Shown: piece by piece, positions 16,814 through 25,619 of the stretch
Layout: each line of letters starts with the position of its first letter
Numbering within the stretch: position 1 is the first letter of the stretch
Assembly (NCBI RefSeq): GCF_022012475.1
Contig: NZ_JAKLWS010000039.1
Span: forward strand, 1 to 38,671
Length of the DNA: 38,671 nt
Source: Rhodohalobacter sulfatireducens
Lineage (GTDB): Bacteria > Bacteroidota > Rhodothermia > Balneolales > Balneolaceae
Reading direction: 5' to 3'
Notes under the pieces: model-generated
The model's database searches: none
What the model was told of the DNA's origin: nothing
Seen by the model: the letters and a program-made list of their open reading frames with translations, nothing else
Made by a program: the position numbers and the translations under genes

Positions 16814-18255
16814 TGAGGATCCTTAACTTTTTATTATTCCTTGCAGTTGCCGGTTGGGCAATTATCTTAATTCACACGCCGGATTTTTTTATACCGGATA
16901 CCGCTTCAAAAGAGATTATTGTCACAGCTTTTCGGATTTCTGTTGGATTACTGCTTCTCGTTAAACTGTTAAGAACATTGCCGGGACTCCCGTTGATTTT
17001 TGGTATGGGCAATGAACGGTCAGTATATGTAGTTACACTCTGTGCATTGTGGGTTTTGGCATCTCTACTGCTAATTATTGGCCTCTTCACTTTTTTTGCA
17101 GCTCTGGTTCTTGTAATTACTCACAGTCTCTTCTACCTAAAGAGCTATTATTACTCAATTGGGGAAAATTATTTCCAAAACACGGTCTTTCATTTGCCAT
17201 TTCTAGGCTTAGGTGGATATTATTCTGTTGATGCATATATCGGTTTTGATTTCATACCTGAAACCAGTTTTGCGTGGGCATCTTATTTTGTACTCAATGG
17301 TATTATTATGTTTTCGGCCGGATATCAAAAAATTAAAAGTCCTATGTGGAGGCAGGGCAAAGGAGCAATCTCTTTCTTAAATCTACCGCACCTGGTAAAG
17401 AAGCCCTTTGTGCCGTTTATTGACAAAATGGAATCGTTGATAAAACCCACCGGATACCTGATTATGCTGTGTGAGTTAATATTGATCTTTTCAATTATTT
17501 ATCCAATCAGTTTTATTGCAGTTACTTCTGTACTTATCGTATTTGCAGTTTCTCTGTTCGTAATTGTTGATCTATCATTTATAGGTCAGATAACAGCCCT
17601 TAACCTGGTACTTTTGGGGTCCCTCTTTGCAATTCATCCGGTTGAACTTGATATGAACAATTTGGAATCATTTTCACACATAAGTGTTTTTTTTACAGTC
17701 ATTGTTATATCGAGCAGTATCAGCATTTTTTTCCCTGTATTCACAAAAAAGACAGGTCTCAGTTCTGTGTTAAGAGTAATAAACGGTATAGCCGTTCCAA
17801 TGAATGTATTTACAGAGCGCCATCAATATGGAATCTTTACGTGTCGTTTCGACTCAATTTCCCAATCCAAACAGGTATTAGCTGTTTTCGACGATAAAGG
17901 AAGGTTTGGTCGTTGGCAATACTGGCGCCCCAGGCAATTTCAAACGATGATGTATCCTATTACAGATTATTGTTTGATTCGGCAGCATTTTGGGAAAGAG
18001 GGCAGAGATAATCCAAAATTTAAGCAGTTGGTGGATATTTGTTACACTGCATTTAAAATTGGAGGTGTAGAACATGATAGTATTCAGATCTCTGTTAAAT
18101 CAATCGAAGAAGATACTACCAGAGAATCTTATATTCATAAAAGTTGGACACCCATTTTTTCAGTCAGTTTTGAAAATGGTACAATTATCAATACAAACAT
18201 TTGTGAACGTCCTCCAAACATAACGAAAAGCTTACGGGAGATTAGCCCTGCATGA
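16813..18255 (+). CDS. HTTM-like multi-pass membrane protein with a soluble C-terminal domain
   Basis: A 480-residue protein with about nine or ten hydrophobic helices in residues 1-320 and a soluble C-terminal part from about 335. The stretch with YYSIGENYF and later SAGYQKIKSPMWRQGKGAI resembles the HTTM (horizontally transferred transmembrane) family related to vitamin K-dependent gamma-carboxylase, where a K-x(4)-W-x(2)-G pattern recurs. I do not recognise the C-terminal domain (ERHQYGIFTCRFDSISQSKQ and on). Tight coupling at both ends (TAATG with pseI, ATGA with the ATP-grasp gene) makes it an integral part of the pathway. It could be a membrane-bound modifying enzyme or an export partner; no reaction can be named. 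Confidence 0.6.
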   Translation: MRILNFLLFLAVAGWAIILIHTPDFFIPDTASKEIIVTAFRISVGLLLLVKLLRTLPGLPLIFGMGNERSVYVVTLCALWVLASLLLIIGLFTFFAALVLVITHSLFYLKSYYYSIGENYFQNTVFHLPFLGLGGYYSVDAYIGFDFIPETSFAWASYFVLNGIIMFSAGYQKIKSPMWRQGKGAISFLNLPHLVKKPFVPFIDKMESLIKPTGYLIMLCELILIFSIIYPISFIAVTSVLIVFAVSLFVIVDLSFIGQITALNLVLLGSLFAIHPVELDMNNLESFSHISVFFTVIVISSSISIFFPVFTKKTGLSSVLRVINGIAVPMNVFTERHQYGIFTCRFDSISQSKQVLAVFDDKGRFGRWQYWRPRQFQTMMYPITDYCLIRQHFGKEGRDNPKFKQLVDICYTAFKIGGVEHDSIQISVKSIEEDTTRESYIHKSWTPIFSVSFENGTIINTNICERPPNITKSLREISPA

Positions 18256-19454
18256 ACATTTTAATAATCGGTGCCGGCTGGGAGCAGCATGCTCTGATTC
18301 AACGAATCAAAGATCTCGGTCATCATATTATCGCTACACACCCAAAATCGGATGCTGAAAGTTTTCCACTTGCAGATGAGACTTTTGTTAAAGAAAGCCG
18401 TGACATAGAAGGCCATTTAGAAATTGCTGAAAAGGGCTCCATCGATGCCGTGGTAACAGATAATTGTGACTACTCGTTATATACAGCTTCAGTTATTGCA
18501 GCAAAATTAGATCTTCCATTTGCAAGTATTCAGTCAGCTGTCTTATCAAACGATAAATTTGAGCAAAGAGAGCAGGTCAGCAAGAATGAGATCAAACAAC
18601 CAGGATATTACAAGGTCAGGGATTTAAATGAACTTAAGGAAGCAGCATCAATTCTTGGATACCCGGTCATACTCAAGCCTCTTGATAACCGGGGAACCTT
18701 TGGGATTACGGTTATAAGAAAAGAAGAGGAACTGAAAGATGCTTTTATTGATGCAGTTTCAAATTCATATTCCCATCAGCTTATTTGCGAACAGTTTATC
18801 GATGGCACTCTGGTTACAGTTGATGGTTTCTGTTTTAAAAATGGCCATCAATCACTCACGGTTGCTTCCAGTATTTCTGAAAAAGGGTCCAAACCGGTTA
18901 CAAAAAGAACGATTTATCCGGCAAGTTTTTCAGATGAGTTAAATAATTGCCTGATGAATAACCATCATAAGGTTGTTGAGTCATTGGGATATGACTATGG
19001 ACATACCCATGGAGAATATATGGTTACCGAAGATGAACAGATCTACTTTGTGGAATGTACAAATCGCGGAGGCGGAGTTTACATATCATCATTGATTGTA
19101 CCACTGCTGACCGGAATTGACGTTAATAAAATGCTGGTTCAACAATCTTTAGGAAAGAAACTGGATATACCATTTAAAGAAAACCAGGGCATTGACTACA
19201 TGAAACGATCGGTTGTGCTGGCATTCCATGATTTTAAAGTTGGCGGTACGATTAAAAGTATCAATCTTGAAGAGATGAGAAGCTTGGTATACACTGAAAG
19301 GTTTCGCACAATTTTTAAAGAAAATGATATTGTTGAAAGTGTTGAGAATTGCGCTGCCCGCCATACAGTTATCGTTGTTAAGGGAGAAAACGCCCGTGAA
19401 GCAGAGGAAAATTTCGAGCGGTTTAAAAGCAATTTAGATGTTCAATACACTTAA
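18252..19454 (+). CDS. ATP-grasp family ligase
   Basis: A 400-residue ATP-grasp enzyme. The N-terminal Rossmann-like part begins MNILIIGAGWEQHALIQRI. The ATP-grasp core contains YPVILKPLDNRGTFGITVI (about 137-155) and the metal-binding end FVECTNRGGGVYIS, where a Glu and Asn normally bind magnesium. Such enzymes join a carboxylate to an amine or similar nucleophile through an acyl phosphate. In this operon it may attach an amino acid or another acid to a sugar amine, or act on the 2-oxoacid side, but this is inference. It overlaps the HTTM-like gene by four bases and is followed by an amidohydrolase-like gene after a gap of about 85 bases. Confidence 0.82.
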   Translation: MNILIIGAGWEQHALIQRIKDLGHHIIATHPKSDAESFPLADETFVKESRDIEGHLEIAEKGSIDAVVTDNCDYSLYTASVIAAKLDLPFASIQSAVLSNDKFEQREQVSKNEIKQPGYYKVRDLNELKEAASILGYPVILKPLDNRGTFGITVIRKEEELKDAFIDAVSNSYSHQLICEQFIDGTLVTVDGFCFKNGHQSLTVASSISEKGSKPVTKRTIYPASFSDELNNCLMNNHHKVVESLGYDYGHTHGEYMVTEDEQIYFVECTNRGGGVYISSLIVPLLTGIDVNKMLVQQSLGKKLDIPFKENQGIDYMKRSVVLAFHDFKVGGTIKSINLEEMRSLVYTERFRTIFKENDIVESVENCAARHTVIVVKGENAREAEENFERFKSNLDVQYT

Positions 19455-19541
19455 ACAATTTATGTTTGATTAAGCATTTACGTATCATGACGGCTTTAGT
19501 TTTAGGAACAGAAATATGAATATTAAGCACCATTAATTGTG

Positions 19542-20375
19542 ATGAAAGTTTTTGATTTTAATTTTCACCTGCCCTTTAAATCAGAAAAATTAGGCAATCG
19601 GTTGCAAGAAGATCTGACAATGGGGTTGAAGGACTTTATGGAAGGGTTTCATGTGCATAGAGATGTCCACAACAAGTCTGCCGATGGTCTGAACCTGATG
19701 CTTTTCAATCGAAGAAATATACGGGAAGATGGAGATCTTACACTGAAAGAAGTGATCCGGGAACTTCGAAATGAAAAAGAAAATTTAATTTTCACCAAAT
19801 TAATCGATTTTAGAGATTCGGAGGTCTTTGATTTTTTAGAATACATTCAGGAAGCAGGTGTCTCTTTTATTAAATTTCATTCTTACCAGCAGCAAATTGG
19901 GCCTGAGGATTTTGAAAGGTGTCTGAAAGTCTCGGAATATGCCGAACAACTTGGGATAGCGATATGTATTGATACAAGCTTTGGTACAACAGGGCTTTAT
20001 AAATACGACAACTTAGTTTTAAGTGCTCAAATTTGTGAGAAGATTGATGATGTTCCGGTTGTATTGCTGCACAGCGGGGGGCCAAGGGCAATAGATGCTA
20101 TGTTGATAGCGGATTTGGTACCAAATGTTTATCTCGATACCTCTCTGACTATTGCATATTACGAGGGATCAAGGATTTGGGAGGATCTGGCATTTTCATA
20201 TAAAAAGTTAGGTTCTCATCGCATTTTGTATGGTTCTGATTTTCCATATGTGGATGTCGACAAATCGATGGAAACTCACACGGATTTTTTTGATGCTTAT
20301 GATTTTTCGCCACGGGAGATCGAAAATATACTTTTCAATAATACAGCTGAGTTAGTAAACAATTTGAATAGATAA
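19542..20375 (+). CDS. Amidohydrolase-family TIM-barrel protein with an altered HxH motif
   Basis: This 277-residue protein resembles the amidohydrolase-2 family. It has the opening strand FDFNFHLPF, the VVLLHSGGPRAIDA segment with its conserved His, VYLDTS, and the late metal-binding Asp in ILYGSDFPYVD. The first position of the canonical HxH pair is Asn7, with His9 kept, so metal binding may differ from typical members. I chose the ATG at 19542; a GTG directly before it (19539) would add one residue. Family members hydrolyse amides or decarboxylate aromatic acids. Its place between an ATP-grasp ligase and PseG suggests work on a sugar N-substituent, but the reaction is unknown. Confidence 0.75.
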   Translation: MKVFDFNFHLPFKSEKLGNRLQEDLTMGLKDFMEGFHVHRDVHNKSADGLNLMLFNRRNIREDGDLTLKEVIRELRNEKENLIFTKLIDFRDSEVFDFLEYIQEAGVSFIKFHSYQQQIGPEDFERCLKVSEYAEQLGIAICIDTSFGTTGLYKYDNLVLSAQICEKIDDVPVVLLHSGGPRAIDAMLIADLVPNVYLDTSLTIAYYEGSRIWEDLAFSYKKLGSHRILYGSDFPYVDVDKSMETHTDFFDAYDFSPREIENILFNNTAELVNNLNR

Positions 20376-20390
20376 TAAAAAAAGGTTGCG

Positions 20391-21365
20391 GTGCTAATTT
20401 TAACTGAAGCCGGTAAAAATATTGGGTTAGGACATTTCATAAGATGTTCAGCAATTGCGGATCGCTTACATCATATAGGATTGGATGTCGAACTAGCTGT
20501 GGATTGGCGAGGAGAAAGCGATATCAACTCCTCATTCCAGCCTTTTTCATGGGATGAACTTAACGAGGTACTGAATTCTGCTGGGAAGTATAAATGCTGT
20601 TTAGTGGATTCTTATTTGGCCGGAGATAATCATTTTAAACAAATTGCAAATCACTTCGATTCAGTTGTAGTGATTGATGATTATCACCGGAGACACTCAT
20701 TTAATGCCAATATGGTTATCAATCCTAATATTTATGGCGATAAAATTGAATATGGCCATAAAAGTATTGGTGGCCCGGATTATATTATTCTAAGAAAGAA
20801 GTTTAAATCACATATAAAACAGCGAGAAGTTGAACCGAATATTTCCAATATCGGAATCTCAGTTGGCGGGAATGACTATCGAAAAATCCTTCCAAAATTA
20901 ATTGCAAGTCTTTCATCCACCCATACGCTACTACATGTATTTTGTGGAGATAAAGCATATAAAGAAGAGATAGAAACAAAATTTCAAGGATATGAAAAAA
21001 TTTCCTGCTACGGGTTTTTGGAAGCTGCAGAGGTAGCGGGAGTTCTGAATAAGGTTGATGTAATGGTTTCCGGGGGTGGGCAATCACTCCACGAACTAGC
21101 ATATGCGGGTATACCAACCATTGTTATTTGTATTGATAAAGACCAGGATTTAAATATTAATGCTTATCTTGAAACGGGATTTCTTACAGAAAAGAATAAC
21201 TGGGATGACTCAAATCTTACTAAAAACGTGTTACGACAGATAGATGATCTGAAACCAATGTATGCGAGGAAAGAGTTATCGAATATTGGTAAGCAGCTTG
21301 TTGATGGCAAAGGCGTAGACAGAATTGTAAACATTATCAAGAAATTTGAACAATCAAGCATATAA
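20391..21365 (+). CDS. pseG: PseG-like UDP-sugar hydrolase of the pseudaminic acid pathway
   Basis: A 324-residue GT-B-fold protein matching PseG, which removes UDP from UDP-2,4-diacetamido-2,4,6-trideoxy-L-altrose to free the sugar for PseI. The general-base His15 lies in the hallmark NIGLGHFIRC. The UDP-binding part is seen in ISVGGNDYRK and MVSGGGQSLHELAYAGIP. The start is GTG at 20391, 15 bases after the amidohydrolase stop; no ATG fits the family N-terminus. PseG is specific to the pseudaminic route (neuraminate and legionaminate routes use epimerase-type NeuC or LegG), so it supports the PseB/PseC/PseI assignments. If the 4-N-acyl group is not acetate here, this enzyme must accept the altered substrate. 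Confidence 0.87.
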   Translation: MLILTEAGKNIGLGHFIRCSAIADRLHHIGLDVELAVDWRGESDINSSFQPFSWDELNEVLNSAGKYKCCLVDSYLAGDNHFKQIANHFDSVVVIDDYHRRHSFNANMVINPNIYGDKIEYGHKSIGGPDYIILRKKFKSHIKQREVEPNISNIGISVGGNDYRKILPKLIASLSSTHTLLHVFCGDKAYKEEIETKFQGYEKISCYGFLEAAEVAGVLNKVDVMVSGGGQSLHELAYAGIPTIVICIDKDQDLNINAYLETGFLTEKNNWDDSNLTKNVLRQIDDLKPMYARKELSNIGKQLVDGKGVDRIVNIIKKFEQSSI

Positions 21366-21443
21366 AGATGAATGGTTTCGTTGCTTGAACGACAATAAAG
21401 CGCATTGTAATTTCACACTAACCTGAAAGAAATCAGATATTTT

Positions 21444-22166
21444 TTGAATAAAGCAGAGTGGTTTAACAAGCAAAAGATAATGGTAGTAGTTGCTCACCCT
21501 GACGATGAGATTTTGGGGTTAGGTGCTTCAATGAATCGACTTATCGAGGAACATGGTGCAGAGGTGCATGTAGTAATTTTGGGTGAAGGCCTTACATCCC
21601 GTTCAGAAAAAAGGGATCCCGAAAAGTGGGAAGATGATTTAGAGATTCATCGTGCTAACATTAAAGATGCACAACAAAAAATTGGCTACGATTCAGTCAG
21701 TATTTATGATTTTCCAGACAATCGGTTCGACACAGTTCCTCTGTTAGATTTCATAAAAACAGTAGAAAAAGAGAAGAAAACATTTCGCCCCGATATCATT
21801 TTTACGCATCACGGTGGTGATGTGAATATTGACCACCAGAGAACATTTGAAGCTGTTATCACCGCTTGCAGGCCAATGAAAGATGAAAATGTAAGCACTA
21901 TTATCACATTTGAAACCCCCTCAGGCACCGAGTGGAGAGCTTCATCAGATCCACGCCATTTTGTACCTAACATGTTCATTTCTTTCAGTGAAGAACACCT
22001 CAAAAGCAAAACCGATGCAATGGAATGTTATAAGTTTGAAAAACGTGATTATCCACATCCAAGATCTGAAAAAGCTTTAGAGATTCGTGCAGCTTATTGG
22101 GGACAAAGTGTTGGCACCTCTTACGCAGAAGCATTTTATATAGTCCGGTCCATAATAAAGAATTAA
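21444..22166 (+). CDS. PIG-L (LmbE)-family N-deacetylase
   Basis: A 240-residue zinc-dependent deacetylase-like protein. AHPDDE (17-22, His18) is the signature zinc-binding motif, and HHGGDVNIDHQ supplies the downstream His residues. Characterised members remove acetyl groups from GlcNAc-containing lipids, mycothiol precursors or antibiotics. In this operon a deacetylase could free an N-acetyl amine of the nonulosonic acid so that another acyl group can be attached. The start is uncertain: TTG at 21444 gives 240 residues, while ATG at 21480 begins directly at MVVVAHPDDE and would lose part of the first strand. The spacing to PseG is about 78 bases and to the next gene 34 bases. Confidence 0.87.
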   Translation: MNKAEWFNKQKIMVVVAHPDDEILGLGASMNRLIEEHGAEVHVVILGEGLTSRSEKRDPEKWEDDLEIHRANIKDAQQKIGYDSVSIYDFPDNRFDTVPLLDFIKTVEKEKKTFRPDIIFTHHGGDVNIDHQRTFEAVITACRPMKDENVSTIITFETPSGTEWRASSDPRHFVPNMFISFSEEHLKSKTDAMECYKFEKRDYPHPRSEKALEIRAAYWGQSVGTSYAEAFYIVRSIIKN

Positions 22167-22200
22167 GATTAATTTTCAGTAAAAGCATAACGCAGTTCGA

Positions 22201-23625
22201 ATGAATATTTACATTCCAATAGAAATTAAAGCACGCGAACTCGAAGGCAGAGTACTTCTGGCACTGGCAGCTGCCGAAAGAGGGCACCTTGTAATTGTTG
22301 GAGAAAAGAAGGATACAATAGTCAAAGCCTCAAAGGGACAGTTTCCGCCGGGATTAGTCCATATGAAATCGATTACTCCTCACAAATCGATGCTTGAGTC
22401 CCTGCATACATTGAAAAAAAAGGGACACAATATCACAGTGCAGGATGAAGAGAGTGGCTTACTTGACGAATCTTATGATACATTTGCAAGACTTCGGTTT
22501 TCGGAAGAAACCATTGAATTAGTTGACAGAGTTTGTACCTGGGGGCATTACGATCATCGATCGCTTGAAAAAATGTACGCAGACTTGGATGAACATTTTT
22601 CGGTCACAGGATCTCCAAGAGTGGACTTCTGGAGAAAGGATTTTCACGATTACTACTCCAATATTGAAGAAGCTGAGACTATCAAGGGAAAACCGTACCT
22701 GATGGTTGTATCGAACTTTAGTGGTCCGCTTAATGTAAATCGATTTTGGGATATTATGGCCCGGCTTAATAAAGCCGGTTATTTTGCCAGGGAGGAGGGA
22801 CGTGAAAAACATGAATTTGAAAATGCTGCATATCAAACCCGGCTGATTGGAGAATTTGTTTTTTTGATCAGAGAACTTGCCCATACATATCCTGATCATA
22901 ATATACTGGTTCGTCCGCATCCTGTTGAATCAATAGAGGGATGGAGAAAGCTTATTGGTGAAGAGGTTTCAAATGTAGTTGTCGAAAGAGAGGGAACTAT
23001 TAGCCGCTGGATACGTCACGCGAAGGTAATCATTCACAACGGATGCACAAGTGCCCTTGAAGCAGCTATTGCGGGTGAAAATAGAATTGCATACCGACCT
23101 ATACCTTTTAAATTTGAAAGAGAAATTCCAAATAAGGTGAGTTTAAATGCTTATTCAATTGAAGAGGTGAAAAGCTTTATAAGCGATTTATTAAAAGGGG
23201 AGAACCTGCACCGGAAGGATCAGAATTATGAAGAGATTCAATCTTTAGTTAAGGATCGTTTTGAAGCAATCGATGATAAACTCGCTGCTGACAGAATAGT
23301 TGACGTTTGGGATGAAATTTCTAAATCAAATAGCTCTGAAAATACTCCTGAAGATTTTTTAAACCTTTCTTACCAGGGTAATCCGTCAGTAAAGAAGCAG
23401 ATCAAAAAGACAGTAAAAAATGTAAGAGACACACTGACACTCAAATCAAATGGAAGCAAAAGTAAGCGGCTTTTAAAGAGCTATCATAAATTTCCAGAAT
23501 TTACTGATGAAGAGATGAGTGGTATGCATATGAACCTGAGAAATACATTGAAACGTTTTGAAAAAGTTACCTGTAAAAGGCTTGGCAGAAAGTCGTTCCT
23601 GATGTATAACAAAGAGAAATATTAA
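22201..23625 (+). CDS. GT-B-type surface carbohydrate biosynthesis protein, possible nonulosonic acid transferase
   Basis: This 474-residue protein opens with MNIYIPIEIKARELEGRVLL, the style of the surface-carbohydrate-biosynthesis family found in LPS and capsule loci. A GT-B-like C-terminal half includes ILVRPHPVES, then HNGCTSALEAAIAG, the sugar-nucleotide-binding type also seen in CDP-glycerol and polysialic-type transferases. The last ~90 residues are rich in Lys, Ser and Arg and look like an added tail. It lies directly downstream of the nonulosonic acid genes and six bases before the next gene, so a role in transferring the CMP-activated sugar to the glycan is reasonable but unproven. 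No signal peptide or membrane helix is seen. Confidence 0.6.
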   Translation: MNIYIPIEIKARELEGRVLLALAAAERGHLVIVGEKKDTIVKASKGQFPPGLVHMKSITPHKSMLESLHTLKKKGHNITVQDEESGLLDESYDTFARLRFSEETIELVDRVCTWGHYDHRSLEKMYADLDEHFSVTGSPRVDFWRKDFHDYYSNIEEAETIKGKPYLMVVSNFSGPLNVNRFWDIMARLNKAGYFAREEGREKHEFENAAYQTRLIGEFVFLIRELAHTYPDHNILVRPHPVESIEGWRKLIGEEVSNVVVEREGTISRWIRHAKVIIHNGCTSALEAAIAGENRIAYRPIPFKFEREIPNKVSLNAYSIEEVKSFISDLLKGENLHRKDQNYEEIQSLVKDRFEAIDDKLAADRIVDVWDEISKSNSSENTPEDFLNLSYQGNPSVKKQIKKTVKNVRDTLTLKSNGSKSKRLLKSYHKFPEFTDEEMSGMHMNLRNTLKRFEKVTCKRLGRKSFLMYNKEKY

Positions 23626-23631
23626 TATAAA

Positions 23632-24405
23632 ATGCCCAAAACGGTTGAACTTATTGGCCCCTCGGGAGTAGGAAAAAGTTCCTTGTATTTTGCACTGCAA
23701 AAAAGGTGGCGTGTAAATGATGATTGGGCAATCTATCATGATTTTAAATACAAGCGAAAGAAATGGTCGCCCGAAGGAATACTTTTGAAATTGCAAAGTA
23801 TGGCCTTCGCAGTGAGCAATACTGACTATATTTGGGATGAAGGAAAGATTTCGGACCAAAAAAAAGCGTTCGCTAACAGACATCCAGAATTTGTTGAAAC
23901 ATTTTTAGACTTGATACATGAACATGCAAAAGTAGGTTTTAATGGAGAGGATAAACGTTTCCAGGTAATATTTTTCATGTTTAAGTCTATTGAACGGATT
24001 AACAGGGTAATGGAAGATTTCTCAGATGACAGGGTTTGCCTGATTGATGAAGGACTTGTAAGTAGACTTATGCATTTGAATTCACCTTCATTTTCAAAAA
24101 AAGACGTGGAGCGATACATCAGTACTATGCCCTTGCCGGACGCAATTATCTATTTGAATACTGAAGCGGATGAAATTCTGAAAAGAATCGATAAAAGAGA
24201 AAAAACCTCAACTATTCATAGTGGTTTGACGGATAGTGAGATCATTGAGTCTACGAAAAATACTCAAGAGCTCATTGATTTTTCATTAAGTAAACTGGAA
24301 AAATCCGGTGTAGAAGTTTTACGGCTCAACGCAAAAAAACAAGTAAAAAGCCTGGCAGCGGAAACTATTGGTTTTTTTGAACAGATTTACCGGCAAGGAC
24401 GGTAG
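23632..24405 (+). CDS. P-loop NTPase, small-molecule kinase-like, unknown substrate
   Basis: A 257-residue protein with a clear Walker A, GPSGVGKSS (9-17), near the N-terminus, a Walker B-like VCLIDEGLVSR around residue 138, and a LID-like basic stretch LKRIDKREK near 185. The overall layout resembles thymidylate- or adenylate-kinase-fold enzymes. I do not recognise a specific family. It begins six bases after the GT-B-type gene and ends the plus-strand run, its stop lying only seven bases from the stop of the convergent minus-strand gene. It could phosphorylate a sugar or lipid precursor, but nothing in the sequence decides this. Confidence 0.6.
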   Translation: MPKTVELIGPSGVGKSSLYFALQKRWRVNDDWAIYHDFKYKRKKWSPEGILLKLQSMAFAVSNTDYIWDEGKISDQKKAFANRHPEFVETFLDLIHEHAKVGFNGEDKRFQVIFFMFKSIERINRVMEDFSDDRVCLIDEGLVSRLMHLNSPSFSKKDVERYISTMPLPDAIIYLNTEADEILKRIDKREKTSTIHSGLTDSEIIESTKNTQELIDFSLSKLEKSGVEVLRLNAKKQVKSLAAETIGFFEQIYRQGR

Positions 24406-24412
24406 AAACTCA

Positions 24413-25336
24413 TTACGATTCTGTTCTCTTTTTCAACTTTTTTCCGACTGCTTCCAGAATATGGCCCGAGGTATAAAGTGAAGCATCCAAGAAACCTTTC
24501 TTTTTGATATTTTTTTTGATTCCGGCCCAGGTATATTCTTTCGTAAAAGGACCTTCAGAGTTGAGAATTTCCTCTACTTTTAATTCAATGTTTGAAACAT
24601 CTAAACTCTTTTTTTCTTCCAAGCCAAGCTCTTCAAGAGCTTTACGGGTACTATCTTCAAAAAAACGCAGATCAGCTTTTGGCATCTTCCCGGATAATAA
24701 TCCATCAACGGCTCCTTTCAAGACGACAATATAATCGGGGTCATCTACTGATTTTTTCTTCCATTCCTCCATTAACTGTGCAACCTGTTCGGCATGTTTA
24801 GTGGCATGAAAATACGCCTTCCTGTAGATGTCTCTGTAATACTGTTCATAATCATGGAGACCTGCTACATACTCGAATATTTTAGTTTTATGGCCGAGAT
24901 TCTCCATTTTTTTTACGGTGAACTCTTCGGGCCTGATCTCCTGGCCATCCTCAGGTATAAAATCGAAGGCTTTCTCCAGATACTTATTTCTATAGACTCT
25001 GAATCCCGCCAGCCTGTGTTTCATCAAAATCTTATCATATATCATCGGTTTGAATGCAAACAGATCATCTGAAACTTTATTTGTAAGCCCGAATATATCT
25101 TTTAAAAAATCCTTTCTCGGTAATACATCTGCATCTATCGTTATCAGCCATTCTTTGTCACTTTTGATCCCGATTCTATAGGATTCGCGTAATGCCTCTT
25201 CGAAGGGAGTCAGTTGAATAACCTTTACATGCTTCTCAGAGAGTTGTTTCAATACAATATCCCTACAGACACTTTTAGTCCGCTCCCCGGCTGATCTAAT
25301 TACAACGATAAAACTATTATTAGTTAAAGTACTCAT
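24413..25336 (-). CDS. Glycosyltransferase-like protein with a DAD motif (paralogue A)
   Basis: A 307-residue protein of a family I cannot name. The N-terminal half looks like a GT-A nucleotide-sugar fold: FIVVIRSAGERTKSVC at the start, then KEWLITIDADVL with a DxD-type motif (Asp68, Asp70). A distinctive HDYEQYYRDIYRKAYFHATKH segment lies near residue 160. The gene at 29026-29973 shares all three segments and is clearly a paralogue. The C-terminal part is charged, without membrane helices. It runs opposite to the nonulosonic acid operon, with a stop seven bases from the kinase-like gene. A glycosyltransferase role is inferred from the DAD motif and the surroundings. Confidence 0.55.
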   Translation of the reverse strand: MSTLTNNSFIVVIRSAGERTKSVCRDIVLKQLSEKHVKVIQLTPFEEALRESYRIGIKSDKEWLITIDADVLPRKDFLKDIFGLTNKVSDDLFAFKPMIYDKILMKHRLAGFRVYRNKYLEKAFDFIPEDGQEIRPEEFTVKKMENLGHKTKIFEYVAGLHDYEQYYRDIYRKAYFHATKHAEQVAQLMEEWKKKSVDDPDYIVVLKGAVDGLLSGKMPKADLRFFEDSTRKALEELGLEEKKSLDVSNIELKVEEILNSEGPFTKEYTWAGIKKNIKKKGFLDASLYTSGHILEAVGKKLKKRTES

Positions 25337-25619
25337 CAGTGAATCAGGAGTTTAAAAATCGGATGTAATCTAAAGGTTATATTATTTGATAACCAGAATA
25401 TTTGTCATTTGATTTTTGGAAATCTGGAATCGGATTCCTTCTAGTGACAAACCAAAATCTGTCACAGAATTAAAAAACTTAAACAGCTAAATTGGAAAAA
25501 TATCGAGCAGAATATAGAAATCTGTTCGTTCTTATGAAGCTGGTTATCGGATTGAAATTGAATTATCTTCAGACCAGTTTAATCAAAAGTTATAGTGATT
25601 GAAAAGTAGTATCAATTAA

